A stretch of 64,000 nt of DNA from Agrococcus jejuensis (lineage in GTDB: Bacteria; Actinomycetota; Actinomycetes; Actinomycetales; Microbacteriaceae). The notes beneath the pieces were generated by a model, which made no database searches, was not told the DNA's origin, and saw nothing but the letters and a program-made list of their open reading frames with translations. This document shows positions 26,616 through 34,783 of this stretch, one piece after another. Where the stretch lies: the NCBI RefSeq assembly GCF_007679035.1, contig NZ_VEFR01000005.1, forward strand, positions 1-64,000, given 5' to 3'. Within the stretch, counting starts at the first letter, position 1. Each line of letters begins with the position of its first letter. Both the position numbers and the translations under genes were made by a program.

Positions 26616-27284
26616 TCAGTCGGAGACGACCTCGTGCAGCTCGGCCTGCCAGTCGCCGGTGGCGAGGTAGGCCATCTTCTTGCCGATGCCGACGGCGTGG
26701 TCGGCGAAGCGCTCGTGGTAGCGGCTCGCGAGCGTCGCGTCGACGGTCGCGTGCGCGGCACCCTCCCACTCGGAGCCGAGCACGTGCTCGAACACCGACT
26801 TGTGCAGGGCGTCGACGCGCACGTCGGAGCCGGCGATCTGCTCGGCGATCGCGACGTCCTGCGTGCGCAGCAGCTCGACGAGGAGGTTCGCGATCTCGAC
26901 GTCGGCGGCACCCATCTGCACGAACGTGGGCTGCAGCGTCTCGGGCACGACGTTCGCCGGGAAGCGGTAGCGCGTGAGCATCGCGATGTGCCTGGCGAGG
27001 TCGCCCATGCGCTCGAGCGACGCCGAGATGCGCAGCGCCGAGATGACGATGCGCAGGTCTCGAGCCACCGGGCCCTGCCTGGCGATGATGTCGATGACGA
27101 GCTCGTCGAGCGCGTTCGCCTTGTCGTCGATGTCGGCGTCCGACGCGATCACCTGCTCGGCGAGCTGCACGTTCGACTCCCCGAACGCCTCGGTGGCGCG
27201 CGTGATCGACCTCGCGACGTCCTCCGCGATCTCGACCAGGCGATCCTGGACCTCGGCCATCTCCTGCTTGAAGACCTCGCGCAT
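26616..27284 (-). CDS. phoU: Phosphate signalling protein PhoU
   Basis: 222 residues, normal length, made of two three-helix repeats. Each repeat has the metal-binding E/D motif: ASLERMGDLARHIA in the first and HERFADHAVGIGKK in the second. PhoU links the Pst transporter to the sensor kinase and keeps the Pho response off when phosphate is plentiful. ATG 27284 has GAGGAG seven bases upstream. It is divergent from the senX3-regX3 pair, with a GTTCACC element between them. Confidence 0.95.
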   Translation of the reverse strand: MREVFKQEMAEVQDRLVEIAEDVARSITRATEAFGESNVQLAEQVIASDADIDDKANALDELVIDIIARQGPVARDLRIVISALRISASLERMGDLARHIAMLTRYRFPANVVPETLQPTFVQMGAADVEIANLLVELLRTQDVAIAEQIAGSDVRVDALHKSVFEHVLGSEWEGAAHATVDATLASRYHERFADHAVGIGKKMAYLATGDWQAELHEVVSD

Positions 27285-27330
27285 GACACTCCTCATCCCC
27301 CGTGCGGGCATACCGGACGAGCATCCCAGA

Positions 27331-27341
27331 CGAAGGTGAAC
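27331..27341 (-). promoter_or_regulatory. Candidate PHO box unit in the phoU-senX3 intergenic region
   Basis: The minus strand reads GTTCACCTTCG. Seven of the bases are the GTTCACC core also found before pstS and ppk. It lies 47 bases from the phoU start and 75 from the likely senX3 start, so it could serve either. Confidence 0.4.
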
Positions 27342-27415
27342 ACCGCATGCCCCCTTGCTGAACAGCACGCGAACCGGCGGGGGTCGGGCTCGTGCGCGCC
27401 GGTATCGTGAGCGAC

Positions 27416-28561
27416 GTGGATGCGACCTGGATCGTGCTGCTCGCGCTCGGGTTCGGGTTCGGGCTCGGAGCCCTCGTCGTGCACCTCGGCGGCGTCGCCG
27501 CGACGAGGGGCCAGCGCGCGCTGCAGCTCGCGAACGAGTCCATCCCCGACGGCATCGCCGACGTCGTCGGCGCGCTCGAGTCGGCAGGCGTCGTCGTCGA
27601 CGCCTCCAACACGGTGCTGCGCGCCTCGGACTCCGCGATGACGCTGGGCCTCGTCGCCGACCGTGCGCTCGCGAACGCCGAGCTCATGGAGCTCGTGCAG
27701 GACGCGCGCTCGTCGGGCCAGGCCGAGGAGCGCATGGTCGAGCTGCGCCGCAGCCGCTTCGACGAGAGCCAGGTGCGCCACCTCTCGGCGCGCGCGGCGC
27801 CCATCGGGGCGCGCTTCATCCTCCTGCTCGCCGAGGACCGCACCGAGGAGATCCGCCTCGAGGGCGTGCGCCGCGACTTCGTCGCGAACGTCAGCCACGA
27901 GCTGAAGACCCCCATCGGCGCCGTCACGCTGCTCGCCGACGCCATCGACGCCGCCTCCGACGACCCCGGGCGCGTGCGCGCCTTCGCGCAGCGGCTCATG
28001 GTCGAGGCCGCGCGCCTCGGCGCCCTGACGCAGGAGCTCATCGACCTGTCGCGCGTGCAGGACGACGACCCGCTCGACGACCCCGAGCGCATCGAGGTCG
28101 AGCGCGTCGTCGAGCGTGCCGTCGACGCCGTGCGGGTCGCCGCCGAGGCCAAGCGCATCCGCATCTCCACGCGCGTCGCCGATGCGCCGTCGGTGCTCGG
28201 GGACGAGGCGATGCTCGTCATGGCCCTGCAGAACCTCGTGTCGAACGCCGTGCAGTACTCGCCCGACGGCTCGCACGTCGGCGTCGGCGTGCGCATGAGC
28301 GACGACCTCGTCGAGGTCAGCGTCACCGACAAGGGCGTCGGCATCGCGCCCGCCGACGCGCAGCGGGTCTTCGAGCGCTTCTACCGCGTCGACCCCGCCC
28401 GCTCGCGCGTCACGGGCGGCACGGGCCTCGGCCTGTCCATCACGAAGCACATCGCCGTCAGCCACGGCGGCGAGGTGCAGCTCTGGTCGAGGCTCGGCCA
28501 GGGATCCACCTTCACGCTGCGCCTCCCCGTCGCGCAGCCCGAGGCTCAGGGAGCCGCATGA
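27416..28561 (+). CDS. senX3: Sensor histidine kinase SenX3
   Basis: 381 residues from the chosen start. One N-terminal membrane helix is followed by a PAS-like region (about 40-135), the H-box NVSHELKTPIGA, N-box NLVSNAVQYSP, and G boxes DKGVGIAP and GTGLGLSI. It senses the phosphate state with PhoU/Pst and phosphorylates RegX3. GTG 27416 is chosen because TATCGT (27403-27408) ends seven bases before it, suggesting a leaderless transcript; GTG 27392 is an alternative. The regX3 ATG overlaps its stop. Confidence 0.92.
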   Translation: MDATWIVLLALGFGFGLGALVVHLGGVAATRGQRALQLANESIPDGIADVVGALESAGVVVDASNTVLRASDSAMTLGLVADRALANAELMELVQDARSSGQAEERMVELRRSRFDESQVRHLSARAAPIGARFILLLAEDRTEEIRLEGVRRDFVANVSHELKTPIGAVTLLADAIDAASDDPGRVRAFAQRLMVEAARLGALTQELIDLSRVQDDDPLDDPERIEVERVVERAVDAVRVAAEAKRIRISTRVADAPSVLGDEAMLVMALQNLVSNAVQYSPDGSHVGVGVRMSDDLVEVSVTDKGVGIAPADAQRVFERFYRVDPARSRVTGGTGLGLSITKHIAVSHGGEVQLWSRLGQGSTFTLRLPVAQPEAQGAA

Positions 28562-29241
28562 CCCGCATCCTGCTCGTCGAGGACGAGATCGCCCTCGCGG
28601 AGCCCCTCGCGTACCTGCTCGGTCGCGAGGGCTACGACGTGCACCACGTGCCCGACGGCCTCGAGGCCGTGGAGTCGTTCGACGCCGACGGCGCCGACCT
28701 CGTGCTGCTCGACCTCATGCTGCCGGGCATGGCGGGCACCGAGGTGTGCCGCACGCTGCGCACGCGCTCGACCGTGCCGATCATCATGCTCACCGCGAAG
28801 GACTCCGAGGTCGACGTGGTCGTGGGCCTGGAGCTCGGAGCCGACGACTACGTCACGAAGCCGTACTCGTCGCGCGAGCTGCTCGCCCGCATCCGCGCCG
28901 TGCTGCGCCGTCGCGTCGACGCCGAGGGCGACCTCGACGATGCGATCGTCGAGGCCGGGCGCGTGCGCCTCGACGCCGACCGGCACACGGTCTCGGTCGC
29001 GGGGGAGTCGGTGTCGATGCCGCTCAAGGAGTTCGAGCTGCTCGAGTACCTCATGCGCAACGCAGGTCGCGTGCTGACGCGCGGCCAGCTCATCGACCGC
29101 GTGTGGGGCAGCGACTACTTCGGCGACACGAAGACGCTCGACGTGCACGTGAAGCGCCTGCGCTCGAAGATCGAGACCGACCCGTCGGAGCCGCAGCAGC
29201 TCCTCACGGTGCGCGGGCTCGGCTACCGCTTCGAGGGATAG
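28558..29241 (+). CDS. regX3: Response regulator RegX3
   Basis: 227 residues, OmpR family. The receiver has the acidic pair E8/D9, the phospho-acceptor D52 in LLDLMLPG, and the switch lysine in TKPYSSREL. The winged helix has LKEFELLEYLMRNAGRVLTR and DTKTLDVHVKRLRSKI. In actinobacteria RegX3 binds GTTCACC-type repeats and activates pst, phoA-type and related genes. Such sites occur before pstS, ppk and phoU here. ATGA overlap with senX3; a terminator follows. Confidence 0.94.
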   Translation: MTRILLVEDEIALAEPLAYLLGREGYDVHHVPDGLEAVESFDADGADLVLLDLMLPGMAGTEVCRTLRTRSTVPIIMLTAKDSEVDVVVGLELGADDYVTKPYSSRELLARIRAVLRRRVDAEGDLDDAIVEAGRVRLDADRHTVSVAGESVSMPLKEFELLEYLMRNAGRVLTRGQLIDRVWGSDYFGDTKTLDVHVKRLRSKIETDPSEPQQLLTVRGLGYRFEG

Positions 29242-29273
29242 CGGCGGCGCGCCCTGCGGCAGGCGCACGACGA

Positions 29274-29305
29274 AGGGGGCGGCATCCGCATGGATGCCGC
29301 CCCCT
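29274..29305. terminator. Bidirectional terminator after regX3
   Basis: A perfect 14-bp stem, 29274-29287 with 29292-29305, around GCAT lies between regX3 and the convergent lipoprotein gene. Confidence 0.9.
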
Positions 29306-29325
29306 GACGACGTCGTCGGTGCGCG

Positions 29326-29823
29326 CTACGGCGCGGGCGTCTCCACGGGCTCCGACGCCTCGGGGGCGTCGTCCTCCTCGGGGGCGACGGGGCCGTACTC
29401 CGACCAGTTCGCGGTGTCGACCGAGAACGCGGGCACCGGGAGCGAGGCGCGCTCGGCGGCGTCGGCCGAGAACACGACGTCCTCGAGCGTGCCGGCCGTC
29501 ACGGGAGCCGTGAAGACGAGCTGCTGGTCGGGGAAGCCGAAGGGCGTGAGGCCCGAGTCGAGGTCGACCGTCTGCGACTCCTCGCCGACCGTGACCTGCA
29601 GCGTCGTCGCCGGGCCGTCGTTCACGAACGTGACCGCGAGGCTCGAGAGGTCGCCGTCGACGACGAGCACGGCGTTGCGGATCTCGACGGCGCCCGAGGC
29701 GCCCGAGACGCCGTCTGCGGCGTCGTACTGGAACTGCGTGGCCTGCGGCGTGATGAAGTTGCAGCCTGCGAGCGTCGCCGTCGCGATGACGGCTGCCGCT
29801 GCGGCGGCGAGGCGGGACTTCAC
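29326..29823 (-). CDS. Small lipoprotein, unknown function
   Basis: 165 residues with the lipobox LAGC (near residue 20) and NFITPQATQ directly after it. The mature part is beta-rich with an Ig-like feel (AVEIRNAVLVVDG, LAVTFVNDGPATTLQV, QLVFTAP) and an acidic proline tail. Similar lipoproteins lie next to regX3/carD in related genomes. GTG 29823 is chosen because AAGGAG lies eight bases upstream; an ATG at 29850 would lengthen the signal peptide without need. Confidence 0.72.
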   Translation of the reverse strand: MKSRLAAAAAAVIATATLAGCNFITPQATQFQYDAADGVSGASGAVEIRNAVLVVDGDLSSLAVTFVNDGPATTLQVTVGEESQTVDLDSGLTPFGFPDQQLVFTAPVTAGTLEDVVFSADAAERASLPVPAFSVDTANWSEYGPVAPEEDDAPEASEPVETPAP

Positions 29824-29936
29824 GGGTGCTGCTCCTTCGATTCCGCGCACGGGACGCCACCGAGTCTAGTGGGGGCTCGCACGGCGTCCGAGCAGACCCC
29901 GCCGAGAGCCCCGCGGATCATGCCAGCGTGCGGTGG

Positions 29937-29942
29937 TAGAAT
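29937..29942 (+). promoter_or_regulatory. -10 box of carD
   Basis: TAGAAT lies 33 bases before the carD ATG, leaving a short leader. No clear -35 is seen, which is common in actinobacterial promoters. Confidence 0.5.
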
Positions 29943-29974
29943 CAAGAGTCTGTGCAATCGAGGAGCCAATTCCT

Positions 29975-30457
29975 ATGAACTTCGAGGTCGGCGAGACCGT
30001 CGTCTATCCGCATCACGGTGCGGCCACCATCACCGAGGTGAAGAAGCGGAAGGTGAAGGGTGAGGAGAAGGTCTACCTCAAGCTCAACGTGACGCAGGGT
30101 GACCTCACGATCGAGGTCCCTGCCGACAACGTCGGGCTCGTTGGCGTCCGCGACGTCATCGGCAAGGAGGGCCTCGACAAGGTGTTCGAGGTGCTCAAGG
30201 CGCCCTTCACTGAGGAGCCCACGAACTGGAGCCGCCGCTACAAGGCGAACCTCGAGAAGCTCGCCTCCGGCGACGTCATCAAGGTGAGCGAGGTCGTGCG
30301 CGACCTGTGGCGTCGCGACCAGGACCGCGGGCTGTCGGCGGGCGAGAAGCGCATGCTCGCGAAGGCGCGTCAGATCCTCGTCTCCGAGCTCGCGCTCGCG
30401 GAGAAGACCGACGAGGAGGCTGCGAGCAACGTCCTCGACGAGGTGCTGGCCTCCTGA
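29975..30457 (+). CDS. carD: CarD-family transcriptional regulator
   Basis: 160 residues, the usual length. The N-terminal RNA-polymerase-interacting domain ([15 protein letters not shown]...[14 protein letters not shown]) is followed by the helical DNA-binding domain with W at [15 protein letters not shown], the residue that wedges into the upstream edge of the bubble. It stabilises open complexes at rRNA and other promoters. ATG 29975 matches the family start; the frame is open further upstream. The order carD-ispD-ispF is conserved in actinobacteria. Confidence 0.96.
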   Translation: MNFEVGETVVYPHHGAATITEVKKRKVKGEEKVYLKLNVTQGDLTIEVPADNVGLVGVRDVIGKEGLDKVFEVLKAPFTEEPTNWSRRYKANLEKLASGDVIKVSEVVRDLWRRDQDRGLSAGEKRMLAKARQILVSELALAEKTDEEAASNVLDEVLAS

Positions 30458-30592
30458 GCCCGCAGCGCTGAGCGTCGCGTGAGCCCGCAGGGCGCACGCG
30501 ATCTCCGCGTCGAGGGCTCGTGGTCGTCGAGCGCGCGAGCCCAGCGGGCTCGCGTCACGACGCCACGGCCGGATCCCGCATCCGACCACGTG

Positions 30593-30632
30593 CGCGCCGC
30601 GCATGCATGCCTGCGCGTGCATGCGCGGCGCG
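30593..30632. repeat. 15-bp perfect inverted repeat before ispDF
   Basis: Arms 30593-30607 and 30618-30632 (first arm starts CGCGCCGCGCATGCA) flank a 10-base loop and end 19 bases before the ispDF start, overlapping the promoter region (TAGGGT at 30638-30643). It may be the carD terminator or an operator. Confidence 0.75.
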
Positions 30633-30650
30633 ACGCGTAGGGTCGAGCGC

Positions 30651-31862
30651 GTGACCGATTCGATCGCGCCCGCGCCCACCGTCGCGGTCATCCTGCTCGC
30701 GGCGGGCGAGGGCCTGCGTCTCGGCCGAGGCGAGCCCAAGGCCTTCGTGCACCTCGCGGGGCGGCCCATCCTCGCGCACGCGCTCGAGTCGCTCGCGGGC
30801 ATGCGCGCGCATCCGCAGATCGTGCTCGCCGTGCCACCGAGCCACGAGGCCATCGCGCGCGAGCTGCTGCGCGGCGTGCCGGGCCTCGACGCCGAGCACG
30901 CGACGATCGTCGTGGGTGGCGAGTCGCGGCAGGCGTCGGTGCGCATCGCGCTCGAGCGGCTCGCGCCGAGCGTCGCCACCGTGCTCGTGCACGACGCGGC
31001 TCGGCCGCTCACGCCCGCGGTCATCTTCGACTCCGTGGCCGCAGAGGTCGAGCGCACGGGCGAGGGCGTCATCACGGGGCTCGCGGTGTCCGACACCATC
31101 AAGCGGCTCGGGCCCGACGATCGCGTCGCCGAGACGCTGGACCGCTCGCAGCTCACGGCCGTGCAGACGCCGCAGGGCTTCCCGCGCGCGTGGCTCGAGG
31201 AGGGGCACGCGCGCGCGACGGAGGATCACACCGACGACGCGGCCCTCGTGAGCGACCTCGGCAGGCCCGTGCGCGTCATCGCCGGCGACCAGCTCGCGTC
31301 GAAGATCACGACGACGTGGGAGCTGCGCCGCACCGAGGAGATGCTGCAGCGCGATCCCGCCTCGACCATCCGCGTCGGCACGGGCACCGACGTGCACGCC
31401 TTCCATCCCGACGCGGAGCTCTGGCTCGGCGGGCTGCTCTGGCCGGGGGAGGCGGGGCTCGCGGGGCACTCCGACGGCGACGTGGTGGCGCACGCGATCT
31501 GCGACGCCATGCTCTCGGCCGTGCGCCTCGGCGACGTCGGCGAGGTCTTCGGCACCGCCGACCCGCGGCTCGAGGGTGCGCGCGGCGACGTGTTCCTCGC
31601 CGAGACGCTGCAGCTGGTGCACGAGCACGGCTACGAGCTCGTGAACGTGTCGGTGCAGGTCGTGGGCGAGCGGCCGCGCATCTCGGCCAGGCGCCGCGAG
31701 GTCGAGGCCCACCTCTCCGCCGTGCTCGGCGCGTCGGTGAGCGTCGCGGGCACGACGTCGGACGCGCTGGGCTTCACGGGCCGCGGCGAGGGCGTCGCGG
31801 CGATCGCCACGGCGCTCGTGCGCGCGGCGACCTCGCAGCCCGCCGGACCGCACGGCGCCTGA
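30651..31862 (+). CDS. ispDF: Bifunctional IspD/IspF (MEP pathway)
   Basis: 403 residues. Residues 1-230 are 2-C-methylerythritol 4-phosphate cytidylyltransferase ([26 protein letters not shown]); residues about 240-403 are 2,4-cyclodiphosphate synthase ([46 protein letters not shown]). The fusion makes two non-consecutive steps of isoprenoid synthesis. GTG 30651 is seven bases after TAGGGT, so it may be leaderless; a longer ATG start at 30603 lies inside the inverted repeat and is unlikely. cysS, its usual downstream neighbour, is 11 kb away. Confidence 0.95.
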   Translation: MTDSIAPAPTVAVILLAAGEGLRLGRGEPKAFVHLAGRPILAHALESLAGMRAHPQIVLAVPPSHEAIARELLRGVPGLDAEHATIVVGGESRQASVRIALERLAPSVATVLVHDAARPLTPAVIFDSVAAEVERTGEGVITGLAVSDTIKRLGPDDRVAETLDRSQLTAVQTPQGFPRAWLEEGHARATEDHTDDAALVSDLGRPVRVIAGDQLASKITTTWELRRTEEMLQRDPASTIRVGTGTDVHAFHPDAELWLGGLLWPGEAGLAGHSDGDVVAHAICDAMLSAVRLGDVGEVFGTADPRLEGARGDVFLAETLQLVHEHGYELVNVSVQVVGERPRISARRREVEAHLSAVLGASVSVAGTTSDALGFTGRGEGVAAIATALVRAATSQPAGPHGA

Positions 31863-31957
31863 CCCCGGGGTCGATCGGCGGCGTGTCCCGCGCGCCGGTG
31901 TTGTCGTCGCTCGTGCGACGTGGTAGACATGCGCAGCACGTTCGTGAAGCATCGTCT

Positions 31958-31970
31958 GCACGGATGTGCA
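31958..31970 (+). promoter_or_regulatory. Candidate SorC operator before the glucitol PTS operon
   Basis: GCACGGATGTGCA occurs 34 bases downstream of a -10-like TAGACA (31924-31929), so a bound repressor would block transcription. Near-identical sites lie at 34737-34749 and, on the minus strand, 41642-41654. Confidence 0.55.
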
Positions 31971-32055
31971 TGAACACTCCACACAACGGCGTGTCGTCGA
32001 TTCCCTCGACGACCTGGTCTCCGGCGCGACGACGCGTCGGCGGAAAGGCGGGCCG

Positions 32056-32727
32056 ATGCTCCAAGCAGCGTCCCTCGGTCACCTCGCGGCAGCAGATGCT
32101 CCGCCGGTGCCCGCTAGCGACAACCCCGTGATGCAGGTGCTGACGTGGATCGCCACGCACTTCATCGGACTCTTCCAGGCGTCGGGAGAGGCCTTCGTCG
32201 GCCTCGTCACCGGCATCCTGCCGACCCTCATCGTGCTGCTCACGCTGCTCTACGCCGTCACGACGTGGGTCGGCGAGGCGCGTATGACGCGAGCGGTGCA
32301 GTTCTCGTCGCGCTTCGCGATCACGCGCTACACGCTCATGCCGATCCTCGCGGTCATCCTGCTGACGAACCCGATGTGCTACTCGTTCGGCGTCTACCTG
32401 CCCGAGCGGCAGAAGCCCGCCTTCTACGACTCGGCCGTCTCGTTCGTGCACCCCGTCACGACGTTCTTCCCGCACGCGAACGGCGGCGAGCTGTTCGTCT
32501 GGGCGGGCGTCTCGGCGGGCGTGCTGCAGGCGGCGCCCGAGAAGTACCCGGTCCTCGCGATCCTCTACTTCCTCACCGGCATCGTCGTGATCTTCTTCCG
32601 CGGCTTCATCACCGAGGCGATCACCCGCTTCCTCATCCGTCGTCAGGGCCTCACCGAGGTGTTCGACGGCTACGACCGCGAGTTCGCCGAGGCACGTGCG
32701 GCTCGCCTGGCCAAGAAGGCGGCCTGA
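32056..32727 (+). CDS. srlA: PTS glucitol/sorbitol-type EIIC (SrlA)
   Basis: 223 residues with about four membrane helices. ILLTNPMCYSFGVYLPERQKPAFYDSAVSFVHP is the family signature region (IIC-Gut, the N-terminal part of the split glucitol permease). With SrlE it imports and phosphorylates a polyol. ATG 32056 has GGAAAGGCGGG upstream; M26 (32131) lacks any ribosome site. It is the first gene of srlA-srlE-srlB-gutM and lies behind a candidate operator. A hairpin GTCGTCGA-TTCCC-TCGACGAC (31993-32013) is in its leader. Confidence 0.92.
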   Translation: MLQAASLGHLAAADAPPVPASDNPVMQVLTWIATHFIGLFQASGEAFVGLVTGILPTLIVLLTLLYAVTTWVGEARMTRAVQFSSRFAITRYTLMPILAVILLTNPMCYSFGVYLPERQKPAFYDSAVSFVHPVTTFFPHANGGELFVWAGVSAGVLQAAPEKYPVLAILYFLTGIVVIFFRGFITEAITRFLIRRQGLTEVFDGYDREFAEARAARLAKKAA

Positions 32728-32729
32728 CC

Positions 32730-33785
32730 ATGAGCGACTTCCAGAGCGTCCGCGTCAGCGCGGGCAACGGCGGCTGGGGCCCCGGCCTCACCGTGACGCC
32801 CGAGGGCGAGAAGAACGTCATCCTCTCGGTCACCGGCGGCGGCATCCACCCCGTGGCAGCCCGCATCGCCGAGCTCACGGGTGCCGAGGCCGTCGACGGC
32901 TTCACCAACTCGGTGGCCGACGACCGCGTCGCAGCCGTGGTCATCAACTGCGGCGGCACCGCCCGCATCGGCGTCTACCCCAAGAAGCGCCTGCTGACGG
33001 TCGACGTCTACCCCGGTGAGCCCTCGGGCCCGCTCGCGCAGTTCATCACCCCCGACGTCTTCGTGTCGGCGGTCGGCGTCGAGCAGGTCGCGCTCGCAGG
33101 CGAGGGGGCGGACGTCACGGCGTCGGCAGCGCCCGCGCAGGCGACGAACGCGCTCGACATGTCGGCGGACCCGAAGGCGAGCCGCGTCGGCGCCGACCGC
33201 ATCGCGGCGGCGAAGGCCGAGGCGAACGCGAACCAGCAGGGCGGCTTCATCGGCGTCTTCTCGCGCATCGCGACGTCGTTCGGCGGCGTCATCGGCGGCA
33301 TCATCAACACGCTGCTGTCGTCGGGCCGCCAGGCGCTGACGCTCGTGCTGCAGACGATCATCCCGTTCATGGCGTACGTGAGCCTGCTCATCGGCTTCGT
33401 CACCTACACGGGCCTGTCGGACCTCATCGCACAGGGCGTCACGCCGCTCGCGTCGAACCCGGGCGGCCTCATCCTGCTCGGCGTCATCACGGGTCTGCCG
33501 TTCCTGTCGCCCATCCTGGGCCCGGGTGCCGCGATCGCGCAGGTGGTCGGCGTGCTCATGGGCACGCAGATCGGCGTCGGCGCGCTGCCGGTCGCCTACG
33601 CGCTGCCCGCGCTGTTCGCGATCAACGGCCAGGTCGGCTGCGACTTCGTGCCCGTGGGCCTCGCGCTCGGCGAGGCGAAGCCCGAGACGGTGTCGATCGG
33701 CGTGCCAGCGGTGCTGTTCTCGAGGCTCGTCACATCGCCATTGGCCGTGGTGCTGGCGTACTTCGTCAGCTTCCTGCTGGTCTAG
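32730..33785 (+). CDS. srlE: PTS glucitol/sorbitol-type EIIBC (SrlE)
   Basis: 351 residues. The cytoplasmic IIB part (1-150) carries the phospho-cysteine C74 in VINCGGTARIG; residues about 130-175 are a linker, and the rest has four to five membrane helices with GLPFLSPILGPGAAIAQV. It passes phosphate from SrlB to the incoming polyol. It starts two bases after srlA and is followed by srlB. Sequence alone does not fix the polyol. Confidence 0.93.
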   Translation: MSDFQSVRVSAGNGGWGPGLTVTPEGEKNVILSVTGGGIHPVAARIAELTGAEAVDGFTNSVADDRVAAVVINCGGTARIGVYPKKRLLTVDVYPGEPSGPLAQFITPDVFVSAVGVEQVALAGEGADVTASAAPAQATNALDMSADPKASRVGADRIAAAKAEANANQQGGFIGVFSRIATSFGGVIGGIINTLLSSGRQALTLVLQTIIPFMAYVSLLIGFVTYTGLSDLIAQGVTPLASNPGGLILLGVITGLPFLSPILGPGAAIAQVVGVLMGTQIGVGALPVAYALPALFAINGQVGCDFVPVGLALGEAKPETVSIGVPAVLFSRLVTSPLAVVLAYFVSFLLV

Positions 33786-33830
33786 CCGCAGCGGCGACGA
33801 ACGACGAGACTGAGAGAGAAGGACGGAAGG

Positions 33831-34217
33831 ATGTCGAGCACGATGACGACGCTCTACGAGGCGACGGTGACGAGGATCGGGGCGGACGCCGCCGACATGA
33901 TCGATGCGGGGGTGGTCATCCTCTTCGGGGAGCCGTGCCCGGATGCGCTCGCGGAGGTGAGCATCGTCCACCAGGGCGGTGCCGCCGACGAGGGCCTCGC
34001 ACCGGAGCGCGGCGACGTCGTCGTGCTCGGCACCACCGAGCTCACGGTGCGGGCCGCGGGCGACCTCGCAGGCTCGAACCTGCGCGAGCTCGGGCACATC
34101 GTGCTGTACTGCGACCCCGCCGACGACCAGGCGCTCCTGCCGGGCGCCGTGTTCGTCGACGGGCAGATCGGTGCGGTCGCCGCCGGCGACCGCGTCGCCC
34201 TCGAGCGCCGAGGCTGA
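33831..34217 (+). CDS. srlB: PTS glucitol/sorbitol-type EIIA (SrlB)
   Basis: 128 residues, the normal size of IIA-Gut. The phospho-histidine is H47 in SIVHQGG; ILFGEPCPDALAEV and RELGHIVLYCD are family motifs. It takes phosphate from HPr and gives it to SrlE. The ATG at 33831 has GAAGGACGGAAGG upstream. gutM follows after two bases. Confidence 0.93.
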   Translation: MSSTMTTLYEATVTRIGADAADMIDAGVVILFGEPCPDALAEVSIVHQGGAADEGLAPERGDVVVLGTTELTVRAAGDLAGSNLRELGHIVLYCDPADDQALLPGAVFVDGQIGAVAAGDRVALERRG

Positions 34218-34219
34218 CG

Positions 34220-34606
34220 ATGGAGCTCGACGGCCGCTTCGCAGTCGTGCTGGGGCTGGCGCTCGTGCTCGGCATCGGGCTGAGCCTCTACCAGCACTTC
34301 TACTACCAGCGCGTGACGAAGCGCATGGTCGCCGAGCACGAGGGCGCCAGGGAGTCGTTCCTGGTGTCGGGGCGCGGCAAGGGCTGGATGCGGGGAGCGG
34401 TCGTGCTGCTCGTCGTCGACTCCGCCTCGTCGCGCATCGAGGCGGCCGAGGCGATGGTGGGAGCGACGGTCTTCGCGCGCTTCCGCCCTCGCCCCGAGCT
34501 GCTGGGATCCGTGTCGAACGCGCGTGACCGTGCGGGCGACAAGCGCCTGGGCGATGCCGTGGAGTCGGCGATCGCGCAGTACCGCTCGATGCGCAAGAAG
34601 CGCTGA
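34220..34606 (+). CDS. gutM: GutM-family protein
   Basis: 128 residues: one N-terminal membrane helix (7-24) and a cytoplasmic part with FLVSGRGKGWMRGAVVLLVVD, the GutM (PF06923) hallmark. In Escherichia coli GutM is described as an activator of the glucitol operon, but its membrane helix also fits an accessory role to the permease. It ends the PTS operon; no terminator is seen before the next promoter at about 34705. Confidence 0.85.
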   Translation: MELDGRFAVVLGLALVLGIGLSLYQHFYYQRVTKRMVAEHEGARESFLVSGRGKGWMRGAVVLLVVDSASSRIEAAEAMVGATVFARFRPRPELLGSVSNARDRAGDKRLGDAVESAIAQYRSMRKKR

Positions 34607-34704
34607 GCCGCGGCCGAAGTCGCGCATGCGGCGGGGCCGCACCATTCGGGCGATCGTCGCGTGCGCGACGGCAGCCATCCACCTGCGGGCTGGCGACAGC
34701 CTGC

Positions 34705-34710
34705 TATCGT
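34705..34710 (+). promoter_or_regulatory. -10 box of the oxidoreductase-E1-E2 operon
   Basis: TATCGT lies 32 bases before the candidate operator at 34737 and 79 bases before the first start codon. The spacing to the operator matches that at the glucitol PTS promoter. Confidence 0.45.
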
Positions 34711-34736
34711 GAGAGCAACAATGTGCGCGTCAATAC

Positions 34737-34749
34737 GCACCGATGTGCA
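34737..34749 (+). promoter_or_regulatory. Candidate SorC operator before the oxidoreductase operon
   Basis: GCACCGATGTGCA contains the perfect dyad GCAC-CGAT-GTGC. Flanking CGCGTCA (34726-34732) and TGACGCG (34750-34756) form a second dyad around it, so the full operator may span about 30 bases. Confidence 0.6.
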
Positions 34750-34783
34750 TGACGCGGAATCAGGACCGAGGAAGGTCGACACC

